In this document: piece by piece, positions 27,301-42,800 of the stretch
Layout of the letters: every line of letters starts with the position of its first letter
How positions within the stretch are numbered: position 1 is the stretch's first letter
Assembly (NCBI GenBank): GCA_029339505.1
Contig: JAQISU010000057.1
Coordinates: 5,042,001-5,106,000, forward strand
Reading direction: 5' to 3'
Origin: Unio delphinus
Lineage: Eukaryota > Mollusca > Bivalvia > Unionida > Unionidae
Length of the DNA: 64,000 nucleotides
Translations under genes and position numbers: made by a program
Notes under the pieces: model-generated
Seen by the model: only the letters and a program-made list of their open reading frames with translations
Databases searched by the model: none
What the model was told of the DNA's origin: nothing

Positions 27301-30300
27301 GCATAATGTCCCACCCAGTCACATTATCCTGACATCAGGCCGACCAGTCCTAACACTAACCTCTTAATGCTGAGCGCAAAGCGAGGCAGCTGTTAGTACC
27401 ATTTTTGTAAGTCTTTGGCATGAGTCAGCCGGGGATCGAACCCACGACCTCCTGCTTCCATGGCAGCGACTCAGTTCTCATCTTTGTGATGCAAGATTGC
27501 CCAGTTAAGAAAGATTGACTGTGCATGTCAATGGCTTCTGTTGTATCTTGGATAGAAATATTGTGTTAGAAGCTAATACCTACCAAGATTGCTCTGATTT
27601 CATAAGCAGAAATCTTTGTACAGCTTATCTAAACCTGTGATAAATCAGAAAATCTCATGAGGCACAGCTGTGATAAATCAGAAATTCCCATGATGCAGAG
27701 ACCAGTTATAAATCAAAATATTATGTGCATATTACCCATGTCAGCCATGTTGACAGGGTATGAAGAGCTGTATCCTCTTTTCCTACCTTAAGAGAGAGAG
27801 AAAAAAACATTTTTGGGATTCTGGACTCTTCTACATGCATTTCAAATAAAGAAAACATGGACAGAGTCTTGCATAGTTGTCTCTATTGATGACATGCATT
27901 TCAAATAAAGAAAACATGGACAGAGTCTTGCATAGTTGTCTCTATTGATGACATGCATTTCAAATAAAGAAAACATCATGGACAGAGTCTTGCATAGTTG
28001 TCTCTCAAAGAACCACTTTGGAATTCTTGATCCTTGATTTATGTCAAAGACTCTTAGGATTAGAACTAGTTTGAAAAAAGGTGTAGCATCTAATCACATC
28101 TTTTGACATCCAGAACATCCAATGTCTAAGCTTCTCAAACCAGGGGAGCAAAGACCAAGGTGGGCAGTTTGTGACTGCATCTTGCCGCAAAGAGATCTGT
28201 CACTAGATACTGTTAAAGTGTGCAAAGTGCTAGATCAATGATGAAGGGACTACTCAGTGTGCACAGTCTGACTTCTTGAAAGAGAATCATCCAACACAAT
28301 GAGCCTGCCAGGAATATTTTCTGATATGGTGTTCCAACTCAGAAACTCCCAGACCAGGACAGATAAATCAGTTGGAACCCCTTTGTTTCCAAAAGACTCA
28401 TATGAAGAGCTCATAACTCTGGGTTCAGTTCCTGCTTACTGTTAAGTCAGGCAACAGGTGAACTCCCAGCCGGAAAAACCGGCATTCAAAAGAATGATAA
28501 AGTTTGGTTTGGGATTCATTACAAAAATTCCTGCCATAAGTCAGTGTTTGTCTTGCACTGATACAGAAATGGATTTATCTCGGTTGTTATGTGCTGATGC
28601 AGATGAACTGAAATGGCTGCAACTGAGTGAGCAATACCATCTACAGAGGGCACATATAAAGCTGGCCTTGAGGAATAAATCCCACCACCATATTTAGTAA
28701 ACCGAGGAATTGCAAAGACTATCTCAAGCAAAACCCATTTCATGTGAGATAATTATCAAGAGCTTGATAATCTGTGTAATTCTTATTTTAAGGACATAAT
28801 GTTTGTAGTTTATGGGTTAAACTCACATTGTCAGCACATGATAGACTATACATGGTGGCCAGTACATCTGGTGGAGGAAGAACCCTGGAAAGAACCACCT
28901 ACCCATGGGAAGCTACTTTGAAGTTTTTCACATACCCAAGGTTGAAATCTGCATAGACAGAGGTGAGATATCAGTGAATGGTAAGGGCATGTACTATAGA
29001 TCAAATCACTTCTATCTCATCTTTGTCAATGTGAATGAGATTGAGATGGGTAACCGTTTTCATACCTAGATGGACAAAATGTTGAGAATGGATAACATCC
29101 AACTTCTCTCTATTCAAAAGAAAGCCTAGGAAGGTGAAACTTGAGATAAGTTGATAAGGCTTTTCCTTTCCTGCAGCGAAGAAGAATTTACCATGATGTT
29201 ATTCTGAAGGCTGCTGTCCAGGTACAATTAAGTAACTTATGATGGTAGTCCTGAGCAAGGAGATGACATTGTTGAATTTTTATGTAAATTCCCATGTGCT
29301 GAGTCCAAAAGGTCAAGCTCAAATATGGTCAAATGTACTTCAGAAACAGTGAAGCTTACATGTTTCCAATGTTATTATGATCAGTAACATATTTTAAAGA
29401 GATATGTTCTTTCTTCCTCTGACTCAATCCCATGCAGGAACCTGAAATTTTGATATTGCTCGAAAAGATTGGCTGAAGATCCATGTTGACATAAAATACA
29501 CTACTTTCTTGCAATTTCCATGCTAACAAAGTTCAGGATCAGAGAGTACATGATTTGCAACACAAACAACATGATACAATACTAATTATGGTACAACATG
29601 ATACAATACTAATTATGGTACAACATGATACAATACTAATTATGATCCTCATATAATTTTAATAGAAGACAGGACAAATAACCCAATAAATAAAAACTCA
29701 CCAACTGACCATTGCTAACAAGGTGAGTAGATTCAGGACAAAAAACATGTTTAAGGTCTTAAAATAATGCATTTATTCCTTCCTTTTGCAAGTCTGCAAT
29801 TTTCACAGTGTAAAAGTTTCATTTAGAAATGTGGCACACAATCCATAATCAAACATCTTGATTACACAAAACTGATACTGCTTGTAATATTGTGTTAAAA
29901 TGGAGACAACATCTGATGATGTTCATGTTACTTTAGCCATCAAATTTGCATCTAAAAGTCAAGTTTATTACATCCAACTATATTCTTATATTGTCAAGTA
30001 CATGTGTTGCATACTAGAACTTATCCCTACCTGTGTGAGTCCTGACATGTGGTTCATAGTCAGACTTGTTGTAGAAAAGACGGCCACAAAACTCACATTC
30101 CTCATTCCCAAATGTATCCCTCATCTTCTGGAAAATCTGCATGGTCATGGGCAGGTAACCTAGGCGCTGTATCAAATCTGATCCTTTCACCACTGTTCGC
30201 GGTGCAGAATCATTCACAGCGCTCTCTTCCAAACCTTCCTCTGCATTATCCTCTTCCTCTGATACATCTTTCTGTGTACAGAAAACAGCTTTCTTCTTTA

Positions 30301-33300
30301 ATAGGATATACCCCCTTGGCCAAATTTTTTAAAGCAACATTAAGAACCAACCACACTGAACATAAGACACAAGAATGTTTTGGATAATTGGAATGAACAT
30401 GACACAAGAATGGTTTTGATCATTGAAATCAACATCAGACATGGGATTGATTTGGATAATTGGAATCAACACAAGACAAAAGAATGGTTGGATTATTGGA
30501 ACCAACATCAGACACAAGAATGATTTGGACTATTGGAATCTACATCAGACACATGAATGATTTGGATTATTGGAATCAACATCAGACCCAAGAATGATTT
30601 GGATTATTGGAACCAACATCAGACACAAGAATGATTTGGATTATTGGAATCAACATCAGACCCAAGAATGATTTGGATTATTGGAATCAACATCAGACAC
30701 AAGAATGGACTGGCACTGAAATCAACATCTGACCCAAGAATGGTTTGGATAATTGGAATCACCATCAGACACGAGAAAGGTTTGGAATTGGAATCAACAT
30801 CTGACACAAGAATGATTTGGATTACTGGAATCGACATCAGACACAAGAATAGTTTAGATAACTGGAATCAACATCAGACATGAGAAAGGTTTTATTAACT
30901 GGAATCAACATCAGACACAAAAATGGTTTTGATAATTGGAATCAACATCAGACACAAGAAAGGTTTGGATAACTGGAATCAACATCAGACACAAGAAATG
31001 TTTGGATAACTGGAATCAACATCAGATGCATGGTGTGGACAACTGGAATCAAGATGAGACACAAGAATGGTTTGGATAATTGAAATAAACACTTTTGTCA
31101 GAAAAAAAATCAATTAAATGCTTCAAAAGCACAGGAGACATATGACATCCTACTGGAGTGTCATGAACCTGTTCTTTACTTCATGACAAATTAAAATATG
31201 AGCAGAAATGTTCCGACTTTTGTCAGACATTACTGACCTTCTGGCTGTCTGATTTGTCAGCAGTGTCATCTTTCATGTCTTCATCAATAGAGCTTGACTG
31301 CTGGTCTACATCTTCTGAAAATTATGTGATATGAGCACACATTATTGATGAAAGTCATGTGATAATAAAAAAAATTGATAAATGTTATGTGCTAATAGCA
31401 CAAAATATTGATAAGTCATGTGATAATAGCAAAAATTATTGATAAAAATCATATGCTAATAGCACATATTATTAATAAAACTCATATGACAATAGCACAA
31501 ATTATTAATGAGTCATGTGATAATAGCACAAATTATTGATAAAAGTTGTGTGATTAGAGTACAAATTATTGATGAAAGTTGTGTGATTAGAGTACAAATT
31601 ATTGATGAAAGTTGTGTGATTAGAGTACAAATTATTGATGAAAGTTGTGTGATTAGAGTACAAATTACTGATGAAACTTGTGTGATTAGAGTACAAATTA
31701 TTGATGAAAGTTGTGTGATTAGAGTACAAATTATTGATGAAAGTTATGTCAGTATAGTACAAATTATTGATGAAAGTTATGTCAGTATAGTACAAATTAT
31801 TGATGAAAGTTGTGTGATTAGAGTACAAATTATTGATGAAAGTTGTGTGATTAGAGTACAAATTATTGATGAAAGTGATGTCCATATAGTACAAATTATT
31901 GATGAAAGTTATGTCAGTATAGTACAAATTATTGATGAAAGTTATGTCAGTATAGTACAAATTATTGATGAAAGTTATGTCAGTATAGTACAAATTATTG
32001 ATGAAAGTTATGTCAGTATAGTACAAATTATTGATGAAAGTTATGTCCATATAGTACAAATTATTGATGAAAGTTATGTCAGTATAGTACAAATTATTGA
32101 TGAAAGTTATGTCAGTATAGTACAAATTATTGATGAAAGTTTTGTCCATATAGTACAAATTATTGATGAAAGTTATGTCCATATAGTACAAATTATTGAT
32201 GAAAGTTATCAGTATAGTACAAATTATTGATGAAAGTTATGTCAGTATAGTACAAATTATTGATGAAAGTTATGTCCATATAGTACAAATTATTGATGAA
32301 AGTTATGTCAGTATAGTACAAATTATTGATGAAAGTTATGTCCATATAGTACAAATTATTGATGAAAGTTATGTCAGTATAGTACAAATTATTGATGAAA
32401 GTTATGTCAGTATAATACAAATTATTGATGAAAGTTGTCAGTATAGTACAAATTATTGATGAAAGTTATGTCCATATAGTACAAATTATTGATGAAAGTT
32501 ATGTCAGTATAGTACAAATTATTGATGAAAGTTATGTCCATATAGTACAAATTATTGATGAAAGTTATGTCAGTATAGTACAAATTATTGATGAAAGTTA
32601 TGTCAGTATAGTACAAATTATTGATGAAAGTTTTGTCCATATAGTACAAATTATTGATGAAAGTTATGTCAGTATAATACAAATTATTGATGAAAGTTAT
32701 GTCAGTATAGTACAAATTATTGATGAAAGTTATGTCAGTATAGTACAAATTATTGATGAAAGTTATGTCAGTATAGTACAAATTATTGATGAAAGTTATG
32801 TCAGTATAGTACAAATTATTGATGAAAGTTATGTCCATATAGTACAAATTATTGATGAAAGTTATGTCAGTATAGTACAAATTATTGATGAAAGTTATGT
32901 CAGTATAGTACAAATTATTGATGAAAGTTTTGTCCATATAGTACAAATTATTGATGAATGTTATGTCAGTATAATACAAATTATTGATGAAAGTTATGTC
33001 AGTATAGTACAAATTATTGATGAAAGTTATGTCAGTATAGTACAAATTATTGATGAAAGTTATGTCAGTATAGTACAAATTATTGATGAAAGTTATGTCA
33101 GTATAGTACAAATTATTGATGAAAGTTTTGTCCATATAGTACAAATTATTGATGAAAGTTATGTCAGTATAGTACAAATTATTGATGAAAGTTATGTCAG
33201 TATAGTACAAATTATTAATGAAAGTTATGTCAGTATAGTACAAGTTATTGATGAAAGTTATGTCAGTATGGTACAAATAATTGATGAAAGTGATGTCCAT

Positions 33301-36300
33301 ATAGTACAAATAATTGATGAAAGTTATGTCAGTATAGTACAAATTATTGATGAAAGTTATGTCAGTATAGTACAAATTATTGATGAAAGTTATGTCAGTA
33401 TAGTACAAGTTATTGATGAAAGTTATGTCAGTATAGTACAAATTATTGATGAAAGTTATGTCAGTATAGTACAAGTTATTGATGAAAGTTATGTCAGTAT
33501 AGTACAAATTATTGATGAAAGTTATGTCCATATAGTACAAATTATTGATGAAAGTTATGTCAGTATAGTACAAATTATTGATGAAAGTTATGTCAGTATA
33601 GTACAAGTTATTGATGAAAGTGATGTCCATATAGTACAAATAATTGAAAGTGATGTCAGTATAGTACAAATTATTGATGAAAGTTATGTTAGTATAGTAC
33701 AAATTATTGATGAAAGTTATGTCAGTATAGTACAAATTATTGATGAAAGTTATGTCAGTATAGTACAAATTATTGATGAAAGTTATGTTAGTATAGTACA
33801 AATTATTGATAAAAGCTATGTCAGTATAGTACAAATTATTGATGAAAGTTATGTCCATATAGTACAAATAATTGATGAAAGTTATGTCAGTATAGTACAA
33901 ATATTTGATGAAAGTTATGTCAGTATAGTACAAATTATTGATGAAAGTTATGTTAGTATAGTACAAATTATTGATAAAAGCTATGTCAGTATAGTACAAA
34001 TTATTGATGAAAGTTATGTCCATATAGTACAAATAATTGATGAAAGTTATGTCAGTATAGCACAAATTATTGATGAAAGTTATGTCAGTATGGTACAAAT
34101 AATTGATAAAAGTGATGTCCATATAGTACAAATAATTGATGAAAGTTATGTCAGTATAGTACAAATTATTGATGAAAGTTATGTCAGTATAGTACAAATT
34201 ATTGATGAAAGTTATGTCCATATAGTACAAATTATTGATGAAAGTTATGTCAGTATAGTACAAATTATTGATGAAAGTTATGTCAGTATAGTACAAATTA
34301 TTGATGAAAGTCAAGTGAACATAGTACAATTTTTTATAAACATTTCCAAAGATAATGTGATACCCATTTTCTAACTGATGTTATACCTGCATGTATCTGT
34401 TAGATATGTGATACCAGTGTCTGTTTGTTAAATGTGATACACGTGTCTGTTAGATATTTAATACCTGTATCTAACGGTTAGATGTGACACCTGTGTCTGT
34501 CTGTTAGATGTGATACATGTGTCTGTTAGATATTTAATACCTGTGTCTGTCTGTTAGATGTGATACATGTGTCTGTTAGATATTTAATACCTGTATCTAA
34601 CGGTTAGATGTGATACCTGTGTCTGCCTGTTAGATGTGATACATGTGTCTGTTAGATATTTAATACCTGTATCTGTCAGATGTGATACCTGTATCTGTTT
34701 GTTAGATATGTGATACCTGTGTCTATATGTTAGATGTGATACTTGTGTATGTCTGTTTGATATGTGATACCTGTGTCTACTTGTTAGACAGTATATACCT
34801 GTGTCTGCCTGTTAGATGTGATACCTGTGTCTACCTGGTAGATATAATACATGTCTATCTGCTAATACAGACATGATACAAATTGGATACCTTCCATCTT
34901 TACTATGGTAATTGTTTCATCATCAACCTTCTCAGACTTGCTCCTCTCTTGTTCAGATTGGCCAGTTACCATTCTAGGACTGTTGTTCAAGAAGCAGGAT
35001 GGTTCCAAACTTCCATCAGCTATTGATGTATGGTCAGAGGCTGATGACCCTGGTCCTGACTGGCTTTCATCTTTTTTGGCATCATCCTGTGTAGCTTCAA
35101 AATAAGACAAGGAATCTAATGAAATCTACTGTGATGCGATGTGATTAGATATTTTAACATAGCTTTTAAAAAAATTCAATTTCAGTCATATCACTACGAT
35201 GTCTGCAGTGAGGCAGTTTATAGTAATGTCTAGCACTGGGGCATAAGTTTTTCTGTTTAAGACTGAGCAGTAAATCAATGGAGATGTATGGGGATGCGTA
35301 ATTTTCACTGGTAAGTATTCTCAGAAAATTAAAATAATATTTTCCTTTCTCAATTGAATACATTACCCGATCACATTATTGTTAGTTGAATAGGCAATAG
35401 GTAAGGAAATATATTTGCATCCTACCACTACCTTGGTTACCTCTTGGAGGACTTTATGGTATGGGTCCTCATGTAAGGGATAAAATCACTCTTGTAACAA
35501 GGTGTAGTACAACCACCTGGTAGCAGTTAATGACTGTGAACGTTTAGATAAAGAATAAGGAGAAACACGATTTCTTTTTCAGGCAAACTCCAGGTGAATC
35601 CCTGTGAAAGTTTTAAACCAATCTAGTGATGATGGAGTGTTGGCCATACCTTGGTCAGCTTGACATATGCACAACTGCCACTATACCTAACAGATTCAGT
35701 TAATTTCTTTGAGTTTAAGCATGATGATAAAGCTCGAGAAGCTCACCTGTGCCTACCAGCTTCAATAACGTCTTAAAATTGAAAATTTGCATTGAAATGC
35801 AAGGCTTGAAGAGAATATCTCATGAACTTGTATTTTCCTGTATGTTTTCAGAATATATTGAGCAAATCGCCCATTTGAGTCAGTAGACCAAAGCTTAGAG
35901 TGATTTCTAGCACCAGGAAAAATATGTTTGCAATTCCTGATAAATGCTTTTAGTGCATTTCAGGTAGCACATTGGGAGCATAAATTGGCCCTTGAAATCT
36001 CACCTTCCTCAAAGGATTAAATGATGAAGGGGTTACTTTCACACTACCAGTGGATGACAAACGGTTCTTGACCATGAATTCTTGATGCATTATCAGAACC
36101 ACCATACAATTAAAATTAAACTGGATATTGTTTGGGTAGCACAAACTGGCAATCACTCACCCTGAAAGCTGTGGCCAAGGCCATCAGTCAGAATGTCTTG
36201 TATGATAGCAGTTTGTGCAACTGTTCAGATGTGCAAGCTTAGATGATTTGAGCTATGTGAGAATCACAAGAGATTTGATTTTGAGAGCAATGTAAGTAAC

Positions 36301-39300
36301 CTGGGCTAATTCAGATTAAAGCTGGCTAATAAGTCAGAGAGATTGTTGTCATGGCCAATGATCACTCTCCCATGTCTATAGGTGTTGTAAATAATAAGAG
36401 TCTTTAATCACTATCAGCAAGGTGCAGAATCGAAAGCAAGCAAGTAAATTATGTCATTGTCTCTGTGCAAGAATGCAAACACATGCTGATTTCCTTCATA
36501 AACTTGAAAAATGGAAGAGTTGCATTAACAAGATTACAAGATTGCTGCTATTGTGGCTGTATTGGTAGACAGATTTATATTTTTTTTATTTAGGATGAAC
36601 TAGACATTTTAAAATGTCTGTCAATACAAGCATCTGCTTAGGAAAAGTAGAGATAACACAATGTCAAGATGTCCATCATCATAAATGGGGACAGCCAATA
36701 TGGCAAATCTTAAAAATCATGTTATCTCAACACATCCTGAATAGTCTTATTGACATAGGATTTTTACTAACATAACTTTCATTAACTACCAATCCGACAT
36801 CATATTACAATGACCATACAATAAGAAGGAAGTCATATTGGCATCATTTTCATATAGCGCCAATTAGACAACATAAACAGCAGGCCCACTCTATCTCCTA
36901 GATCATACAGGGGTTAACATCAGGCCTATTCTACTTTCCATAGCCTACAGTAGCAACAGAAGGCCTATTTATACATCCCAGAGCCTACAGGAGGGTAACA
37001 GTAGGCTCATTCTTTCTCCTAGAGCATATAGGGGGTAACATATGGACTCTTTTACCTCCCTGAGCCTAAAGGGGGTAGTAGCAGCCCCATTCTACCTCCT
37101 ATAGCCTACTGGGGTAACATCAGGCCTATTCTACCTCCTACAACCTACAGGGGGTAACACTGGGTGTAATCTACCTCCTAGAAGTTACTGGGGTAACATC
37201 AGACATATTATATTCTTGAGCAAACAGGGGGTAACATTAGTCTTTTATATATCATTGAGCCTTCAATGGGTAATGCAGGCCCATCCTAAATCCAAGAGTC
37301 TACAGTGGGTAACACGAGCACAAACATTAGAATATATTTATCACAAAAAGAAAATCATTGAGTTTATGCAATACATTGCATCATGTTATACTGACATGAC
37401 TTTGAAATAAACTGAACACCTTGAACATAATGCTAATGATCTGTGTGACATCATAACATAATGCCAATGACCTGTGTGACATCATAACATAATGCCAATG
37501 ACCTGTGTGACATCATAACATAATGCCAATGACCTGTGTGACATCATATCATCATGCCTATGACCTGTGTGACATCACAACATCTTTACCTGATATTATT
37601 AAAGTTATACTTTAAAATGAAATACCGGTAGAAGTGGATTGAGGACAAGTCATGTCAGTTATTCTTGTAATAATATATATTTTGCTACGAGTTAAACATA
37701 TGTATATATCTCTAAATCCTTTCTCTTTTGTACTCACTATTAAGATGTGTTCTAGAAAGCTCTGGTGGGAGGTTGACAAAATCTTTCTCCTGAGATGGCA
37801 GAGTTTCATCTGGCTCTGGCAAGTAAACACTATGGTTTATTGAGTCCTCAAACACTTTTTCCCACTTGGTGGACGAGTCGTTCTTCAAGTGATCACTGGT
37901 CAGGTGGTCAATCAGGCGCAATGAACTTAGGAATTTCTGGTCACATAAGGAACACCTACATACAAGACAAAAGTCATCAACTGAACAAGGACTGAGCCAA
38001 AACACCATCATGACAAAATCTTTATCCTCCTGCAAGGCTTGAAATTAGGATTTTTTTTCACACCCCAAAAGATCATCAAAATAAAATTTGCACTGATCCT
38101 GCAAAAAGTCACACAGAAGCAACTGCAGATTGTAATTACTCAATCTTTTTATTATCAACTCCAAAAACAAAATTAACTCTATTTCACCAACAAGATTCAA
38201 GAATAAAAATTCCTGCACACTTTTATACTTCTCCAAATAAAAAGTGCACAACATTACAGCCTCTCCGGGGTCCTACTTCTGCCTTTTGTGTTCTTCATTT
38301 TCCCAGAATTTATATCACTTTCTTAGTCTCTTTTCTAAATCAGATCTGTGATTACACTCTCTCTTGTCATCTAATTTCTGATGTTTTGTGGCGGCTGTTT
38401 ATAATTACACCACACAATGCAGTGAATGTTTATAAGCAATGATATAAATATTAAAATAAATTGTTCAGTATAATTCAGGATTATTTGTTTAGTCAGCTAA
38501 AGTGACCTTTTGATTGGTCAATAATGGCCTTAGACTCAATATATTTTGTTATCATCAGTGATTTGGGTATTACCCCAGGAAAGTTCCATGAGCTCAATGA
38601 CTGCATTGAAATATATAATAATGATTACCTGATGAGTGGCTTAACACCAGTCCATTTTTGCCAAGAGAATTTTGTACCTTGTAAAGTGTTGGATGTTTAT
38701 TAGTACACAATTAACACAAAAAAACAGATTAATTAACCAAATGAAAGCAAATCTGACTCATGACCTCTTCTTAACTGTTATGACAACAGCCAGGAGTAAT
38801 TTTCACTGCTCTAACAGATTAATGGCAGCTGGGTTTAGTGACACATCAGCAAAATCACTAACTGAGGAATAGCAAATTAGCATTAATTTTGAGATCTGGT
38901 ATTTTTTGTCTTGGATAATAATTAAACAAAAATCTTAATGTTGATGTTGTTGCTGATTTAAAAATCTCAACAAATATATGTCCCTTGCAATCTGCCATCA
39001 AATAAAAATAATAATAAAAATAATAATGTCTTTGTTCAAAGAGGGTAAATCAATTGAATACAACTAATCTGACTTGAGACCCTCAACTAAAACTAATAAA
39101 AATAAAAAAATTCATGTATGAACGCTGCAACAACAAAAATTAGAAAAGCAAAATCCTGAAGGGTAAACTCGCATCAAAATCTGTATGATCTGAAGGCAGT
39201 AGGGACATGAAATATAATGTGATTGCACACCATCCCAAAACTACATTTCTGTGTGTTTAAGCTAAATCAGGATGCACCAATGTTGTAACATATCAGAAAA

Positions 39301-39843
39301 CACAACCAACCTTCCCCCAAAATTACAATTTGCTCATAATTACTGTGAAAAAATAACTATTGGACTCAAGTAACACAATGTTAGCATGCTAACTTTGCAT
39401 CTCAGCAATTCTAGGTTTTATTCTTGCTTCTGACATGTTGAAATAATTGCAGACCTAATTTTGGTGACACCACCTCCACCCCAAAGTTTTCAGATTTGTC
39501 TATGCTAATTTATATATGCCATTTCAGTACAATTGATGCTGTATGGTAAAACTAAAAGTTCTAAAAATGTAAAAATGATTCATTGAACAAAACTTTATGA
39601 AGAAAAAGCCAAATGTAAACCTGAAGTACAAGAATAGAAAATATAAAAAGTAAAATGATAAAATGTTTCATATCAAAGATCACATCATTCATATCAACAT
39701 CTGAGCTTTGGGAGTACATGATATAAATTTTTAATATTGTAAAACTAATGTAAAATGACTAGAGTTTAAATAAAACATCATTTATTTACCCACATAAGAT
39801 AGATTTGGGATAACACATTTAGTAGACTGATACTTATTATGTA

Positions 39844-39882
<39 letters not shown>

Positions 39883-42800
39883 TTTAAGTGACTATAAGTA
39901 ACCTCCACCCATTTTTTCTCTCACCTATAGATCACCCTGTGTTTCTGGAAGTGTTTCTCCAGGTACACTCTCCTGCTGGCCATGTAATCACACAACTCAC
40001 AACATTGAATATTTGGGATGTCTCTAATATCATGCACGAACAAATGTCTGTCCCGATCAATTTTCTTTTTAAACTTTCTGTTACAAACATGACACTGGTG
40101 GATAACAGTGGAACCACGGACATCCCTGCCCTGTTGAAACGTCTGGAGGTACTCTTTCCCTGCAACAAGTATATATAAAATTCATAAAAAATGATAATTA
40201 TACCAATATAATTTTAGGACAAAGTTAAGCCCATTCCTGGAGTAAAATATGTTTCTTCATTGTTGAATGCGTGGACATGGATAAAGTTTGCAGAAAGAAT
40301 TTGCATTAAAAACTTAAGAGAAAATGGTAAAATAAGTAATTCTAAAGCTGGAAAGTAGCCTGTTATGCTGGTGATATAGATCCCACTTGCTTGAACAAAA
40401 TTTTCTATGAAAATCTGGAGAATGCTGTCTCTGACCTCTTCCCCGTGGCTTAAGTGATGTAGATCAGGAACTGCTACTGGCAACTGCCCATCTCTCATAC
40501 TGACATATGTAAGAAATTCACCCGGTTCTGATCATTTCTTTGTAGGATGAGCAGTTGACAAATCCAGGCTTGCAGAGCCTCAGCCAAATACCCCCATGCA
40601 GTGAGAAGGTGCATGTCTCCTTAGGTATCCAACTACTTATATATAGTTGGAGACCATCACATGGCATCCTCTTATTTGCTGGACAAACCCCTGAAGGTCT
40701 AAAAGCACTGTCCTCATTACCAACTCTGCGATGTGGAAGGTAGATTCTACTTATGACTACGGGCCCTGTCAATTCAGACCCTTCAGCTCTTGATAAATAT
40801 CCATCTTGAATCTGACACATCTGTAAATAGGTAAGAGTGGAGTTGCGGGGGGGATCAGTGCATGAAGACAAAAGCATCCCAATATGCCCTACATTTTGAT
40901 GGTAGTGGAAATTACAACCCAAAGAAATTGGAACACTCAAAGGATCACTGTGCAGTTTTCAAGCCACTGAATGTAGAAAGGAGCAGATGCAATTGAAGCC
41001 TGCCAAAGGGAACTTGGTCCAATATGTCATTCAAGTTACCTGGCTGAGATAGAAAAAGATGAACTAATAAGTCTGTCTTTGATCTCAACGTGTCCAACTG
41101 GGGAAGGATCTTGTCTGTTCTGTCCAGTTTGGTAGCCTGGTTACTATGGACCAACAGCAAGACAGGTCTAGTCTGAGGGACTCTAGAATGTCATCAAGGG
41201 TCAGCCAATCATAAAGAGATTGGAGGATGGGGGTGAGGTGCAAGGCTGATTGGCAGAGCTCAGACTTGGAAGACCTCCCCATCCAATCAAAATCTGTGGT
41301 AGTTCATGTGTGCAGGAAAGATAAGGATGTGAAGACCACACAATCACCAGGTCTTTTGCAATTCCTGATTGAAGCTGTGGTTCCATCTCATAAAACTTCC
41401 AGCAGAAAGTAAGGAAAATAATTAGATGAGTCTTTCGTCCCTTTCTTGTAAACCAGGATAATATGGGAACAGAAGGTTAATATGTTAACACCCTCTCTAC
41501 TGCACTCTTCCAAAGAAGAAAATGCATCTCTTTCTTTAATCGGGTGAGAGTTAACTTATATAAGCAATAGGGTACCATACTAGAGGATGGCACCAATGGG
41601 AAGCAAGGGCAGAGGTGTGGTCTGGAGGATAGGGAGTGAGTCTCTAAGACTGTCCACCTTTGTCCTTAAGATAGAGGGCAGGCACTGTGAACTTCTTTTC
41701 TGAGCCTTTGTGGTGTGCCTGCTGATAGGTTGTTGCTTTTGACTGGGGATGCATGGCTTGCTGGTGGGAACTGTGACTGACTGCTGCTTTTGAAGAGACA
41801 GAAGTGGATGCATGGGACCGGTGTTGATGGTCTCTCAAATCCTGAGTAGCCAGAGAGGAGATGAGCCCTCAAAAGAGTCTCAGTCCACAGGGTGTCTGCA
41901 GTCAGTGCTCTAGTAAGACCTTGGATGTGTTCAGTACCACATCCCTGTTAAGGTGGAAAAGCTCTGCTGACAAAGCCATAGACAAGAACAGAGCATGCCT
42001 AGAAGTTCTGACACAGTTTTTAACAAAAGACAGATAGCCATTAGATTAGTTCTTCAGTAGGTTGAATGAGGCTTCTAAAATGAGGTCAGCAATCAAGGTT
42101 ACAGTCACTAATGATCTAATCTTTTGTTCTAAAGATTCCCTGTAATAATACCCACTTGAGCTGCTTAAGCAGGTAAAGTGGGCATTTGAACCTTGCAGCT
42201 ACCAAGGGTTGTAATATTGAGGGAGGCCCAGAGCACCCCCTACATTGTCTAGTAAAAGCTAGGCTTTTGCTAAGCCTAAAGACTACAAAGTGGACAGCCA
42301 TATGTCCTCTTAATATGTGTACAGGATAAACAAATGGGGTGTGCGTCTCAAGAGTTGCTTTGGTCAAACTTACACAGGTAATACCTTGCTTATTCACTGT
42401 TCCTGAAATAAAGATGCTGAAAGAAGACTGAGATGCGAAATACTTTAAGTTTAGAGCATAGACTAAGTATATAATTACTCAGGGGAATGATACCTTACAT
42501 GGGTGTTTCACTAAGATTAAATGTTGAAAAGGAATCAATACTATGTTTTCAGGACAGAAAAGCAATATTAAATTAAGTCAACCAACCTTAAAAATAGCAA
42601 TGATTTATTAAAAATTAGCAAAATAAACCAAGAAATTAGAATTGCTAATTATAAGCAAAAAGTTAAGGAAGGCTTATCAAAAACTAAAAAGAACCAAAGT
42701 TAGATAACCAAGCGTGATAGATGAAGTGAAGTGGTATGCAACCTGCTTACAACTTATAAAAATGTCACAAATCATGGTACAGGTAAGATGAACAAAATGA

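Noticed and set aside
32422..34374. Two very long overlapping open frames (649 and 635 codons)
   Set aside because: They are by-products of a 33-bp minisatellite inside an intron. No start context, domain or splice support was seen, so they are not annotated as genes.
40518..40940. A 140-codon minus frame as a host gene
   Set aside because: It is in the wrong frame for part of a decayed DIRS-like element; neighbouring frames carry the RNase H-like motifs.
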